Below, piece after piece: positions 22,601 to 34,780 of a stretch of 64,000 bases of DNA. Position numbers and translations under genes: made by a program. This stretch comes from Siphonodentalium dalli (taxonomy: Eukaryota; Mollusca; Scaphopoda; Gadilida; Siphonodentaliidae): assembly GCA_032622095.1 (NCBI GenBank), contig CP136069.1:10122036-10186035 (forward strand). The letters are read 5' to 3'. Numbering within the stretch: the stretch's first letter is position 1; the number at the start of each line of letters is the position of its first letter. Below the pieces are notes generated by a model. The model saw only the letters and a list, made by a program, of their open reading frames with translations. It ran no database searches and was not told the DNA's origin.

Positions 22601-25600
22601 TACAGTAAATATGATGTTAGGCAGCCTACAGTAACTATGAGGTTAGGCAGCCTACAGTAACTATGATGTTTTGGCAGCCTACAGTAACTATGATGTTAGG
22701 CAGCCTACAGTAACTATGAGGTTAGGCAGCCTACAGTAACTATGAGGTTAGGCAGCCTACAGTAACTATGAGGTTTGGCAGCCTACAGTAACTATGAGGT
22801 TAGGCTGCCTACAGTAACTATGAGGGTTAGGCTGCCTACAGTAAATATGAGGTTAGGCAGCCTACAGTAACTATGAGGTTAGGCTGCCTACAGTAACTAT
22901 GAGGTTAGGCTGCCTACAGTAAATATGATGTTTAGGCAGCCTACAGTAACTATGAGGTTAGGCTGCCTACAGTAACTATGAGGTTTGGCAGCCTACAGTA
23001 ACTATGAGGTTAGGCTGCCTACAGTAACTATGAGGTTAGGCTGCCTACAGTAACTATGAGGTTTGGCAGCCTACAGTAACTATGAGGTTAGGCTGCCTAC
23101 AGTAACTATGAGGTTAGGCTGCCTACAGTAACTATGAGGTTAGGCTGCCTACAGTAACTATGATGTTAGGCTGCCTACAGTAACTATGATGTTTAGGCAG
23201 CCTGCAGTAACTATGATGTTTAGGCAGCCTACAGTAACTATGATGTTTAGGCTGCCTACAGTAACTATGATGTTAGGCTGCCTACAGTAACTATGATGTT
23301 TAGGCTGCCTACAGTAACTATGATGTTAGGCTGCCTACAGTAACTATGATGTTTAGGCAGCCTACAGTAACTATGATGTTTAGGCAGCCTGCAGTAACTA
23401 TGATGTTAGGCTGCCTACAGTAACTATGATGTTAGGCAGCCTACAGTAACTATGAGGTTAGGCTGCCTACAGTAACTATGAGGTTAGGCTGCCTACAGTA
23501 ACTATGATGTTAGGCTGCCTACAGTAACTATGAGGTTAGGCTGCCTACAGTAACTATGAGGTTTGGCTGCCTACAGTAACTATGATGTTAGGCAGCCTAC
23601 AGTAACTATGAGGTTAGGCAGCCTACAGTAACTATGAGGTTTGGCTGCATACAGTAACTATGAGGTTTGGCTGCCTACAGTAACTATGAGGTTAGGCAGC
23701 CTGCAGTAACTATGAGGTTAGGCAGCCTGCAGTAACTATGATGTTAGGCAGCCTACAGTAACTATGAAGTTAGGCAGCCTGCAGTAACTATGAGGTTAGG
23801 CAGCCTGCAGTAACTATGATGTTAGGCAGCCTACAGTAACTATGATGTTAGGCAGCCTGCAGTAACTATGAGGTTAGGCAGCCTGCAGTAACTATGATGT
23901 TAGGCAGCCTACAGTAACTATGAGGTTTGGCTGCCTACAGTAACTATGATGTTAGGCGGCCTACAGTAAATATGAGGTTAGGCGGCCTACAGTAACTATG
24001 ATGTTAGGCGGCCTACAGTAACTATGATGTTAGGCAGCCTACAGTAACTATGAGGTTAGGCAGCCTGCAGTAACTATGAGGTTAGGCAGCCTGCAGTAAC
24101 TATGATGTTAGGCAGCCTACAGTAACTATGAGGGTTTGGCTGCCTACAGTAACTATGAGGTTTGGCTGCCTACAGTAACTATGAGGTTTGGCTGCCTACA
24201 GTAACTATGATGTTAGGCGGCCTACAGTAACTATGATGTTTTGGCTGCCTACAGTAACTATGATGTTAGGCGGCCTACAGTAACTATGAGGTTTAGGCAG
24301 CCTACAGTAAATATGAGGTTTGGCTGCCTACAGTAACTATGAGGTTTTGGCAGCCTACAGTAACTATGATGTTTTGGCAGCCTACAGTAACTATGAGGTT
24401 AGGCTGCCTACAGTAACTATGAGGTTAGGCTGCCTACAGTAACTATGAGGTTTTGGCAGCCTACAGTAACTATGATGTTTTGGCAGCCTACAGTAACTAT
24501 GAGGTTAGGCAGCCTACAGTAACTATGATGTTTTGGCAGCCTACAGTAACTATGAGGTTAGGCTGCCTACAGTAACTATGAGGTTTGGCTGCCTACAGTA
24601 ACTATGAGGTTAGGCAGCCTACAGTAACTATGAGGTTAGGCAGCCTACAGTAACTATGATGTTTTGGCAGCCTACAGTAACTATGAGGTTTGGCAGCCTA
24701 CAGTAACAATGAGGTTTGGCAGCCTACAGTAACTATGAGGTTTGGCAGCCTACAGTAACGATGAGGTTAGGCAGCCTACAGTAACTATGATGTTTTGGCA
24801 GCCTACAGTAACTATGATGTTAGGCAGCCTACAGTAACTATGAGGTTTTGGCAGCCTACAGTAACTATGATGTTTTGGCAGCCTACAGTAACTATGAGGT
24901 TAGGCTGCCTACAGTAACTATGAGGTTTTGGCAGCCTACAGTAACTATGAGGTTAGGCTGCCTACAGTAACTATGAGGTTAGGCTGCCTACAGTAACGAT
25001 GAGGTTTGGCAGCCTACAGTAACTATGAGGTTTGGCAGCCTACAGTAACTATGAGGTTAGGCAGCCTACAGTAACTATGATGTTTTGGCAGCCTACAGTA
25101 ACTATGAGGTTAGGCTGCCTACAGTAACTATGAGGTTTTGGCAGCCTACAGTAACTATCAGGTTAGGCTGCCTGCAGTAACTATGAGGTTTTGGCAGCCT
25201 ACAGTAACTATGAGGTTAGGCTGCCTACAGTAACTATGAGGTTAGGCTGCCTACAGTAACGATGAGGTTTGGCAGCCTACAGTAACTATGAGGTTAGGCT
25301 GCCTACAGTAACTATGAGGTTAGGCTGCCTACAGTAACTATGATGTTTGGCTGCCTACAGTAACTATGATGTTTGGCTGCCTACAGTAACTATGATGGTT
25401 TGGCTGCCTACAGTAACTATGATGTTAGGCAGCCTACAGTAACTATGAGGTTTGGCTGCCTACAGTAACTATGAGGTTTGGCAGCCTACAGTAACTATGA
25501 TGTTAGGCAGCCTACAGTAACTATGAGGTTTGGCTGCCTACAGTAACGATGAGGTTTTGGCAGCCTACAGTAACTATGAGGTTAGGCTGCCTACAGTAAC

Positions 25601-26500
25601 TATGATGTTAGGCAGCCTACAGTAACTATGAGGTTTGGCTGCCTACAGTAACTACGAGGTTTGGCTGCCTACAGTAACTATGAGGTTTTGGCAGCCTACA
25701 GTAACTATGAGGTTTGGCAGCCTACAGTTACTATGAGGTTTGGCAGCCTACAGTAACTATGAGGTTTGGCAGCCTACAGTAACTATGAGGTTTGGCAGCC
25801 TACAGTAACTATGAGGTTTGGCAGCCTACAGTTACTATGAGGCTTGGCAGCCTACAGTAACTATGAGGTTAGGCAGCCTGCAGTAACTATGAGGTTTGGC
25901 AGCCTGCAGTAACTATGAGGTTTGGCAGCCTACAGTTACTATGAGGTTTGGCAGCCTACAGTAACTATGAGGTTAGGCAGCCTGCAGTAACTATGAGGTT
26001 TGGCAGCCTGCAGTAACTATGAGGTTTGGCAGCCTACAGTTACTATGAGGTTTGGCAGCCTACAGTAACTATGAGGTTTGGCAGCCTACAGTAACTATGA
26101 GGTTAGGCAGCCTACAGTAACTATGAGGTTTGGCTGCCTACAGTAACTATGAGGTTTGGCTGCCTACAGTAACTATGAGGTTTGGCTGCCTACAGTAACT
26201 ATGAGGTTTGGCTGCCTACAGTAAATATGAGGTTTGGCTGCCTACAGTAACTATGAGGTTTGGCAGCCTACAGTAACGATGAGGTTTGGCAGCCTACAGT
26301 AACGATGAGGTTTGGCAGCCTACAGTAACTATGAGGTTTTGGCAGCCTACAGTAACTATGAGGTTTGGCAGCCTACAGTAACTATGAGGTTAGGCAGCCT
26401 ACAGTAACTATGAGGTTTTGGCAGCCTACAGTAACTATGATGGTTTGGCTGCCTACAGTAACTATGAGGTTTTGGCAGCCTACAGTAACTATGAGGTTTG
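19601..26500 (+). repeat. Transition domain: TTAGG takes over from TTTGG
   Basis: TTAGGCAGCC and TTAGGCTGCC now mix with TTTGG and TTTAGG forms. Homogeneous GATG-TTAGGCTGCC runs lie at about 20,155-20,400 and 23,150-23,520. A private GGCGGCC core is found only at 23,955, 23,981, 24,007, 24,216 and 24,269. At 25,720-26,060 the CAGTTAC variant returns in 104-bp tetramers (GAGGTTAGG at 25,865 and 25,969). Confidence 0.8.
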
Positions 26501-29500
26501 GCAGCCTACAGTAACTATGAGGTTAGGCAGCCTGCAGTAACTATGAGGTTAGGCTGCCTACAGTAACTATGAGGTCTGGCTGCCTACAGTAACTATGAGG
26601 TTTAGGCAGCCTGCAGTAACTATGAGGTTTGGCTGCCTACAGTAACTATGAGGTTTAGTCAGCCTGCAGTAACTATGAGGTTTGGCTGCCTACAGTAACT
26701 ATGAGGTTTGGCTGCCTACAGTAACTATGAGGTTTAGGCAGCCTACAGTAACTATGAGGTTTGGCTGCCTACAGTAACTATGAGGTTTAGGCAGCCTGCA
26801 GTAACTATGAGGTTTGGCTGCCTACAGTAACTATGAGGTTTGGCAGCCTACAGTAACTATGAGGTTTAGGCAGCCTACAGTAAATATGAGGTTTAGGCAG
26901 CCTACAGTAACTATGAGGTTTAGGCTGCCTACAGTAAATATGAGGTTTAGGCTGCCTACAGTAAATATGAGGTTTAGGCAGCCTACAGTAACTATGAGGT
27001 TTAGGCAGCCTACAGTAACTATGATGTTAGGCTGCCTACAGTAACTATGAGGTTTAGGCTGCCTACAGTAACTATGAGGTTTGGCTGCCTACAGTAACTA
27101 TGAGGTTTGGCAGCCTACAGTAACTATGAGGTTTAGGCTGCCTACAGTAAATATGATGGTTAGGCAGCCTACAGTAACTATGAGGTTAGGCTGCCTACAG
27201 TAACTATGAGGTTAGGCTGCCTACAGTAACTATGAGGTTAGGCTGCCTACAGTAACTTTGAGGTTAGGCTGCCTACAGTAACTATGAGGTTTAGGCTGCC
27301 TACAGTAAATATGAGGTTAGGCTGCCTACAGTAACTTTGAGGTTAGGCTGCCTACAGTAACTATGAGGTTTAGGCTGCCTACAGTAAATATGAGGTTAGG
27401 CTGCCTACAGTAAATATGAGGTTTAGGCTGCCTACAGTAACTATGAGGTTAGGCTGCCTACAGTAACTATGAGGTTTGGCAGCCTACAGTAACTATGAGG
27501 TTAGGCTGCCTACAGTAACTTTGAGGTTAGGCTGCCTACAGTAACTATGAGGTTTAGGCTGCCTACAGTAAATATGAGGTTAGGCTGCCTACAGTAAATA
27601 TGAGGTTTAGGCTGCCTACAGTAAATATGATGTTTGGCTGCCTACAGTAAATATGAGGTTTGGCTGCCTACAGTAAATATGAGGTTAGGCTGCCTACAGT
27701 AAATATGAGGTTTAGGCAGCCTACAGTAACTATGAGGTTTGGCTGCCTACAGTAACTATGAGGTTAGGCAGCCTACAGTAACTATGATGTTTTGGCAGCC
27801 TACAGTAAATATGATGTTTGGCTGCCTACAGTAACTATGATGTTTGGCTGCCTACAGTAACTATGATGTTTTGGCAGCCTACAGTAAATATGAGGTTTAG
27901 GCAGCCTACAGTAACTATGATGTTTGGCTGCCTACAGTAACTATGATGTTTTGGCAGCCTACAGTAAATATGAGGTTTAGGCAGCCTACAGTAACTATGA
28001 TGTTTGGCTGCCTACAGTAAATATGATGTTAGGCTGCCTACAGTAACTATGAGGTTTAGGCTGCCTACAGTAAATATGAGGTTAGGCTGCCTACAGTAAA
28101 TATGAGGTTTATGCTGCCTACAGTAAATATGATGTTTGGCTGCCTACAGTAACTATGAGGTTAGGCTGCCTACAGTAACTATGAGGTTAGGCTGCCTACA
28201 GTAACTATGAGGTTTAGGCTGCCTACAGTAAATATGATGTTAGGCTGCCTACAGTAACTATGAGGTTTAGGCTGCCTACAGTAAATATGAGGTTAGGCTG
28301 CCTACAGTAAATATGAGGTTTAGGCTGCCTACAGTAAATATGATGTTTGGCTGCCTACAGTAACTATGATGTTTGGCTGCCTACAGTAACTATGATGTTT
28401 TGGCAGCCTACAGTAAATATGAGGTTTAGGCAGCCTACAGTAACTATGATGTTTGGCTGCCTACAGTAACTATGATGTTTAGGCAGCCTACAGTAAATAT
28501 GAGGTTTAGGCAGCCTGCAGTAACTATGAGGTTTGGCTGCCTACAGTAACTATGAGGTTAGGCTGCCTACAGTAAATATGAGGTTTAGGCTGCCTACAGT
28601 AAATATGATGTTTGGCTGCCTACAGTAACTATGATGTTTGGCTGCCTACAGTAACTATGATGTTTTGGCAGCCTACAGTAAATATGAGGTTTAGGCAGCC
28701 TACAGTAACTATGATGTTTGGCTGCCTACAGTAACTATGATGTTTAGGCAGCCTACAGTAAATATGAGGTTTAGGCAGCCTGCAGTAACTATGAGGTTTG
28801 GCTGCCTACAGTAACTATGAGGTTAGGCTGCCTACAGTAAATATGAGGTTTAGGCTGCCTACAGTAAATATGATGTTTGGCTGCCTACAGTAACTATGAT
28901 GTTTGGCTGCCTACAGTAACTATGATGTTTTGGCAGCCTACAGTAACTATGAGGTTTGGTAGCCTACAGTAACTATGAGGTTTGGCTGCCTACAGTAACT
29001 ATGAGGTTTAGGCAGCCTACAGTAACTATGAGGTTTGGCAGCCTACAGTAACTATGATGTTTGGCAGCCTACAGTAACTATGATGTTTTGGCAGCCTACA
29101 GTAACTATGAGGTTTAGGCTGCCTACAGTAACTATGAGGTTAGGCTGCCTACAGTAACTATGAGGTTAGGCTGCCTACAGTAACTATGAGGTTAGGCTGC
29201 CTACAGTAACTATGAGGTTTGGCTGCCTACAGTAACTATGAGGTTTGGCTGCCTACAGTAACTATGAGGTTTAGGCAGCCTACAGTAACTATGAGGTTAG
29301 GCTGCCTACAGTAACTATGAGGTTTGGCAGCCTACATTAACTATGAGGTTTGGCTGCCTACAGTAACTATGAGGTTAGGCTGCCTACAGTAACTATGATG
29401 TTAGGCTGCCTACAGTAACTATGATGTTTAGGCTGCCTACAGTAACTATGAGGTTTGGCTGCCTACAGTAACTATGATGTTAGGCTGCCTACAGTAACTA

Positions 29501-30500
29501 TGAGGTTAGGCTGCCTACAGTAACTATGAGGTTAGGCTGCCTACAGTAACTATGAGGTTTAGGCTGCCTACATTAACTATGAGGTTTAGGCTGCCTACAT
29601 TAACTATGAGGTTAGGCTGCCTACAGTAAATATGAGGTTAGGCTGCCTACAGTAACTATGAGGTTAGGCTGCCTACAGTAAATATGAGGTTAGGCTGCCT
29701 ACAGTAAATATGAGGTTTAGGCTGCCTACAGTAAATATGATGTTTGGCTGCCTACAGTAACTATGATGTTTGGCTGCCTACAGTAACTATGATGTTTTGG
29801 CAGCCTACAGTAACTATGAGGTTTGGCAGCCTACAGTAACTATGAGGTTTAGGCAGTCTACAGTAACTATGAGGTTTGGCTGCCTACAGTAACTATGATG
29901 TTAGGCTGCCTACAGTAACTATGAGGTTAGGCTGCCTACAGTAACTATGAGGTTAGGCTGCCTACAGTAACTATGAGGTTTGGCAGCCTACATTAACTAT
30001 GAGGTTAGGCTGCCTACAGTAAATATGAGGTTAGGCTGCCTACAGTAACTATGAGGTTAGGCTGCCTACAGTAAATATGAGGTTAGGCTGCCTACAGTAA
30101 CTATGAGGTTTAGGCTGCCTACAGTAACTATGAGGTTTAGGCAGCCTACAGTAACTATGATGTTTTGGCAGCCTACAGTAACGATGAGGTTTAGGCTGCC
30201 TACAGTAACTATGAGGTTTTGGCAGCCTACAGTAACTATGAGGTTAGGCTGCCTACAGTAACTATGAGGTTAGGCAGCCTGCAGTAACTATGAGGTTTAG
30301 GCTGCCTACAGTAACTATGAGGTTTAGGCAGCCTACAGTAACTATGATGTTTTGGCAGCCTACAGTAACGATGAGGTTTAGGCAGCCTACAGTAACTATG
30401 AGGTTAGGCTGCCTACAGTAACTATGAGGTTAGGCTGCCTACAGTAACGATGAGGTTTAGGCTGCCTACAGTAACTATGAGGTTTTGGCAGCCTACAGTA
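26501..30500 (+). repeat. TTTAGG/TTAGG-CTGCC domain with AAATATG units
   Basis: Units alternate TTTAGGCTGCC (27 bp) and TTAGGCTGCC (26 bp), often with CAGTAAATATG. The run of 27-mers at 26,814-27,044 gives the last sizable open frame of the array. A private CTTTGAGG variant occurs at 27,256, 27,335 and 27,519. A 265-bp duplication is listed separately. One-off changes include TTTATGCTGCC near 28,110 and GGCAGTCTAC near 29,855. Confidence 0.8.
28336..28865 (+). repeat. 265-bp tandem duplication, two complete copies
   Basis: 28336-28600 and 28601-28865 read identically (five 26-mers and five 27-mers). A third copy begins at 28866 and keeps the pattern for about 77 bp before GAGG-TTTGGTAGCC breaks it. 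Confidence 0.88.
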
Positions 30501-33500
30501 ACTATGAGGTTAGGCTGCCTACAGTAACTATGAGGTTAGGCAGCCTACAGTAACTATGAGGTTTAGGCTGCCTACAGTAACTATGAGGTTAGGCAGCCTG
30601 CAGTAACTATGAGGTTAGGCAGCCTGCAGTAACTATGAGGTTAGGCAGCCTACAGTAACTATGAGGTTAGGCTGCCTACAGTAACTATGAGGTTTAGGCA
30701 GCCTACAGTAACTATGAGGTTTGGCAGCCTACAGTAACTATGATGTTAGGCAGCCTACAGTAACTATGAGGTTAGGCAGCCTACAGTAACTATGAGGTTT
30801 GGCTGCCTACAGTAACTATGAGGTTAGGCTGCCTACAGTAACTATGAGGTTAGGCAGCCTACAGTAAATATGAGGTTAGGCTGCCTACAGTAAATATGAG
30901 GTTAGGCAGCCTGCAGTAACTATGAGGTTAGGCAGCCTGCAGTAACTATGAGGTTAGGCAGCCTACAGTAACTATGAGGTTAGGCTGCCTACAGTAACTA
31001 TGAGGTTTAGGCAGCCTACAGTAACTATGAGGTTTGGCAGCCTACAGTAACTATGATGTTAGGCAGCCTACAGTAACTATGAGGGTTAGGCAGCCTGCAG
31101 TAACTATGAGGTTAGGCAGCCTACAGTAACTATGAGGTTAGGCTGCCTACAGTAACTATGAGGTTTAGGCAGCCTACAGTAACTATGAGGTTTGGCAGCC
31201 TACAGTAACTATGATGTTAGGCAGCCTACAGTAACTATGAGGGTTAGGCAGCCTACAGTAAATATGAGGTTAGGCTGCCTACAGTAACTATGAGGTTAGG
31301 CAGCCTGCAGTAACTATGAGGTTAGGCAGCCTGCAGTAACTATGAGGTTAGGCAGCCTACAGTAAATATGAGGTTAGGCTGCCTACAGTAACTATGAGGT
31401 TAGGCAGCCTACAGTAACTATGAGGTTAGGCTGCCTACAGTAACTATGAGGTTTAGGCAGCCTACAGTAACTATGAGGTTTGGCAGCCTACAGTAACTAT
31501 GATGTTAGGCAGCCTACAGTAACTATAAGGTTTGGCTGCCTACAGTAACTATGAGGTTAGGCAGCCTACAGTAACTATGAGGTTTGGCTGCCTGCAGTAA
31601 CTATGAGGTTAGGCAGCCTACAGTAACTATGAGGTTTGGCTGCCTGCAGTAACTATGAGGTTAGGCTGCCTGCAGTAACTATGAGGTTAGGCAGCCTACA
31701 GTAACTATGAGGTTTGGCTGCCTGCAGTAACTATGAGGTTAGGCTGCCTGCAGTAACTATGAGGTTTGGCTGCCTGCAGTAACTATGAGGTTAGGCTGCC
31801 TGCAGTAACTATGAGGTTTGGCAGCCTACAGTAACTATGAGGTTAGGCTGCCTACAGTAACTATGAGGTTAGGCAGCCTACAGTAACTATAAGGTTTGGC
31901 AGCCTACAGTAACTATGAGGTTTGGCTGCCTACAGTAACTATGAGGTTTGGCAGCCTACAGTAACTATGAGGTTTAGGCAGCCTACAGTAACTATGATGT
32001 TAGGCTGCCTACAGTAACTATGAGGTTAGGCTGCCTACAGTAACTATGAGGTTAGGCAGCCTACAGTAACTATGAGGTTAGGCTGCCTACAGTAACTATG
32101 AGGGTTAGGCTGCCTACAGTAACTATGTGGTTAGGCTGCCTACAGTAACTATGATGTTAGGCTGCCTACAGTAACTATGAGGTTTAGGCTGCCTACAGTA
32201 ACTATGAGGTTAGGCTGCCTACAGTAAATATGAGGGTTAGGCTGCCTACAGTAACTATGAGGTTAGGCTGCCTACAGTAACTATGATGTTAGGCTGCCTA
32301 CAGTAACTATGAGGTTTAGGCTGCCTACAGTAACTATGAGGTTAGGCTGCCTACAGTAACTATGAGGTTAGGCTGCCTACAGTAACTATGAGGTTAGGCA
32401 GCCTACAGTAACTATGATGTTAGGCTGCCTACAGTAACTATGATGTTAGGCTGCCTACAGTAACTATGAGGTTTAGGCTGCCTACAGTAACTATGATGTT
32501 AGGCTGCCTACAGTAACTATGATGTTAGGCTGCCTACAGTAACTATCAGGTAAGGCTGCCTACAGTAACTATGAGGTTAGGCTGCCTACAGTAACTATGA
32601 GGTTTAGGCTGCCTACAGTAACTATGATGTTAGGCTGCCTACAGTAACTATGAGGTTAGGCTGCCTACAGTAACTATGAGGTTAGGCTGCCTACAGTAAC
32701 TATGAGGTTTAGGCAGCCTACAGTAACTATGAGGTTTGGCAGCCTACAGTAACTATGAGGTTAGGCTGCCTACAGTAACTATGAGGTTAGGCAGCCTACA
32801 GTAACTATGAGGTTAGGCTGCCTACAGTAACTATGAGGTTTGGCAGCCTACAGTAACTATGAGGTTAGGCTGCCTACAGTAACTATGATGTTAGGCTGCC
32901 TACAGTAACTATGAGGTTAGGCTGCCTACAGTAACTATGAGGGTTAGGCTGCCTACAGTAACTATGATGTTAGGCAGCCTACAGTAACTATGAGGTTAGG
33001 CTGCCTACAGTAAATATGAGGGTTAGGCTGCCTACAGTAAATATGAGGGTTAGGCTGCCTACAGTAAATATGAGGTTAGGCTGCCTACATTAACTATGAG
33101 GTTAGGCAGCCTACAGTAACAATGAGGGTTAGGCTGCCTACAGTAACTATGAGGTTAGGCAGCCTACAGTAACTATGAGGTTAGGCAGCCTACAGTAACT
33201 ATGATGTTAGGCTGCCTACAGTAACTATGATGTTAGGCTGCCTACAGTAACTATGAGGTTAGGCTGCCTACAGTAACTATGAGGTTAGGCTGCCTACAGT
33301 AACTATGAGGTTTAGGCTGCCTACAGTAACTATGAGGTTTAGGCTGCCTACAGTAAATATGAGGGTTAGGCTGCCTACAGTAAATATGAGGGTTAGGCTG
33401 CCTACAGTAAATATGATGGTTTGGCTGCCTACAGTAACTATGAGGTTTGGCTGCCTACAGTAACTATGAGGTTTAGGCTGCCTACAGTAAATATGAGGGT

Positions 33501-34260
33501 TAGGCTGCCTACAGTAAATATGAGGGTTAGGCTGCCTACAGTAACTATGAGGTTAGGCAGCCTACAGTAACAATGAGGGTTAGGCTGCCTACAGTAACTA
33601 TGAGGTTAGGCAGCCTACAGTAACTATGAGGTTAGGCAGCCTACAGTAACTATGATGTTAGGCTGCCTACAGTAACTATGAGGTTAGGCTGCCTACAGTA
33701 ACTATGAGGTTAGGCTGCCTACAGTAACTATGATGTTAGGCTGCCTACAGTAACTATGAGGTTTAGGCTGCCTACAGTAACTATGAGGTTTAGGCTGCCT
33801 ACAGTAAATATGAGGGTTAGGCTGCCTACAGTAAATATGATGTTAGGCAGCCTACAGTAAATATGAGGGTTAGGCTGCCTACAGTAAATATGATGGTTTG
33901 GCTGCCTACAGTAACTATGAGGTTTGGCTGCCTACAGTAACTATGAGGTTAGGCTGCCTACAGTAACTATGAGGTTTGGCTGCCTACAGTAACTATGAGG
34001 TTAGGCTGCCTACAGTAACTATGAGGTTAGGCAGCCTACAGTAACTATGAGGTTAGGCTGCCTACAGTAACTATGAGGTTAGGCTGCCTACAGTAACTAT
34101 GAGGTTAGGCAGCCTACAGTAACTATGAGGTTAGGCAGCCTACAGTAACTATGAGGTTAGGCTGCCTACAGTAACTATGAGGTTAGGCTGCCTACAGTAA
34201 CTATGAGGTTAGGCTGCCTACAGTAACTATGATGTTAGGCAGCCTACAGTAACTATGAGG

Positions 34261-34780
34261 TTTGGCTGCCTACAGTAAATATGAGGTTAGGCTGCCTACA
34301 GTAACTATGATGTTAGGCTGCCTACAGTAACTATGATGTTAGGCTGCCTACAGTAACTATGATGTTAGGCAGCCTACAGTAACTATGAGGTTAGGCTGCC
34401 TACAGTAACTATGAGGTTAGGCTGCCTACAGTAACTATGATGTTAGGCTGCCTACAGTAACTATGAGGTTAGGCTGCCTACAGTAACTATGAGGTTAGGC
34501 AGCCTACAGTAACTATGAGGTTTGGCTGCCTACAGTAAATATGAGGTTAGGCTGCCTACAGTAACTATGATGTTAGGCTGCCTACAGTAACTATGATGTT
34601 AGGCTGCCTACAGTAACTATGATGTTAGGCAGCCTACAGTAACTATGAGGTTAGGCTGCCTACAGTAACTATGAGGTTAGGCTGCCTACAGTAACTATGA
34701 TGTTAGGCTGCCTACAGTAACTATGAGGTTAGGCTGCCTACAGTAACTATGAGGTTAGGCAGCCTACAGTAACTATGAGG
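34261..34780 (+). repeat. 260-bp decamer duplication, two identical copies
   Basis: 34261-34520 and 34521-34780 read identically: ten 26-bp units each, starting with TTTGGCTGCC followed by AAATATGAGG. The copy after that diverges at GAGGGTTAGG (34,779). Confidence 0.9.

Noticed and set aside
26814-27044. 76-codon open frame
   Set aside because: Nine consecutive 27-bp units without a frame shift; purely repetitive.
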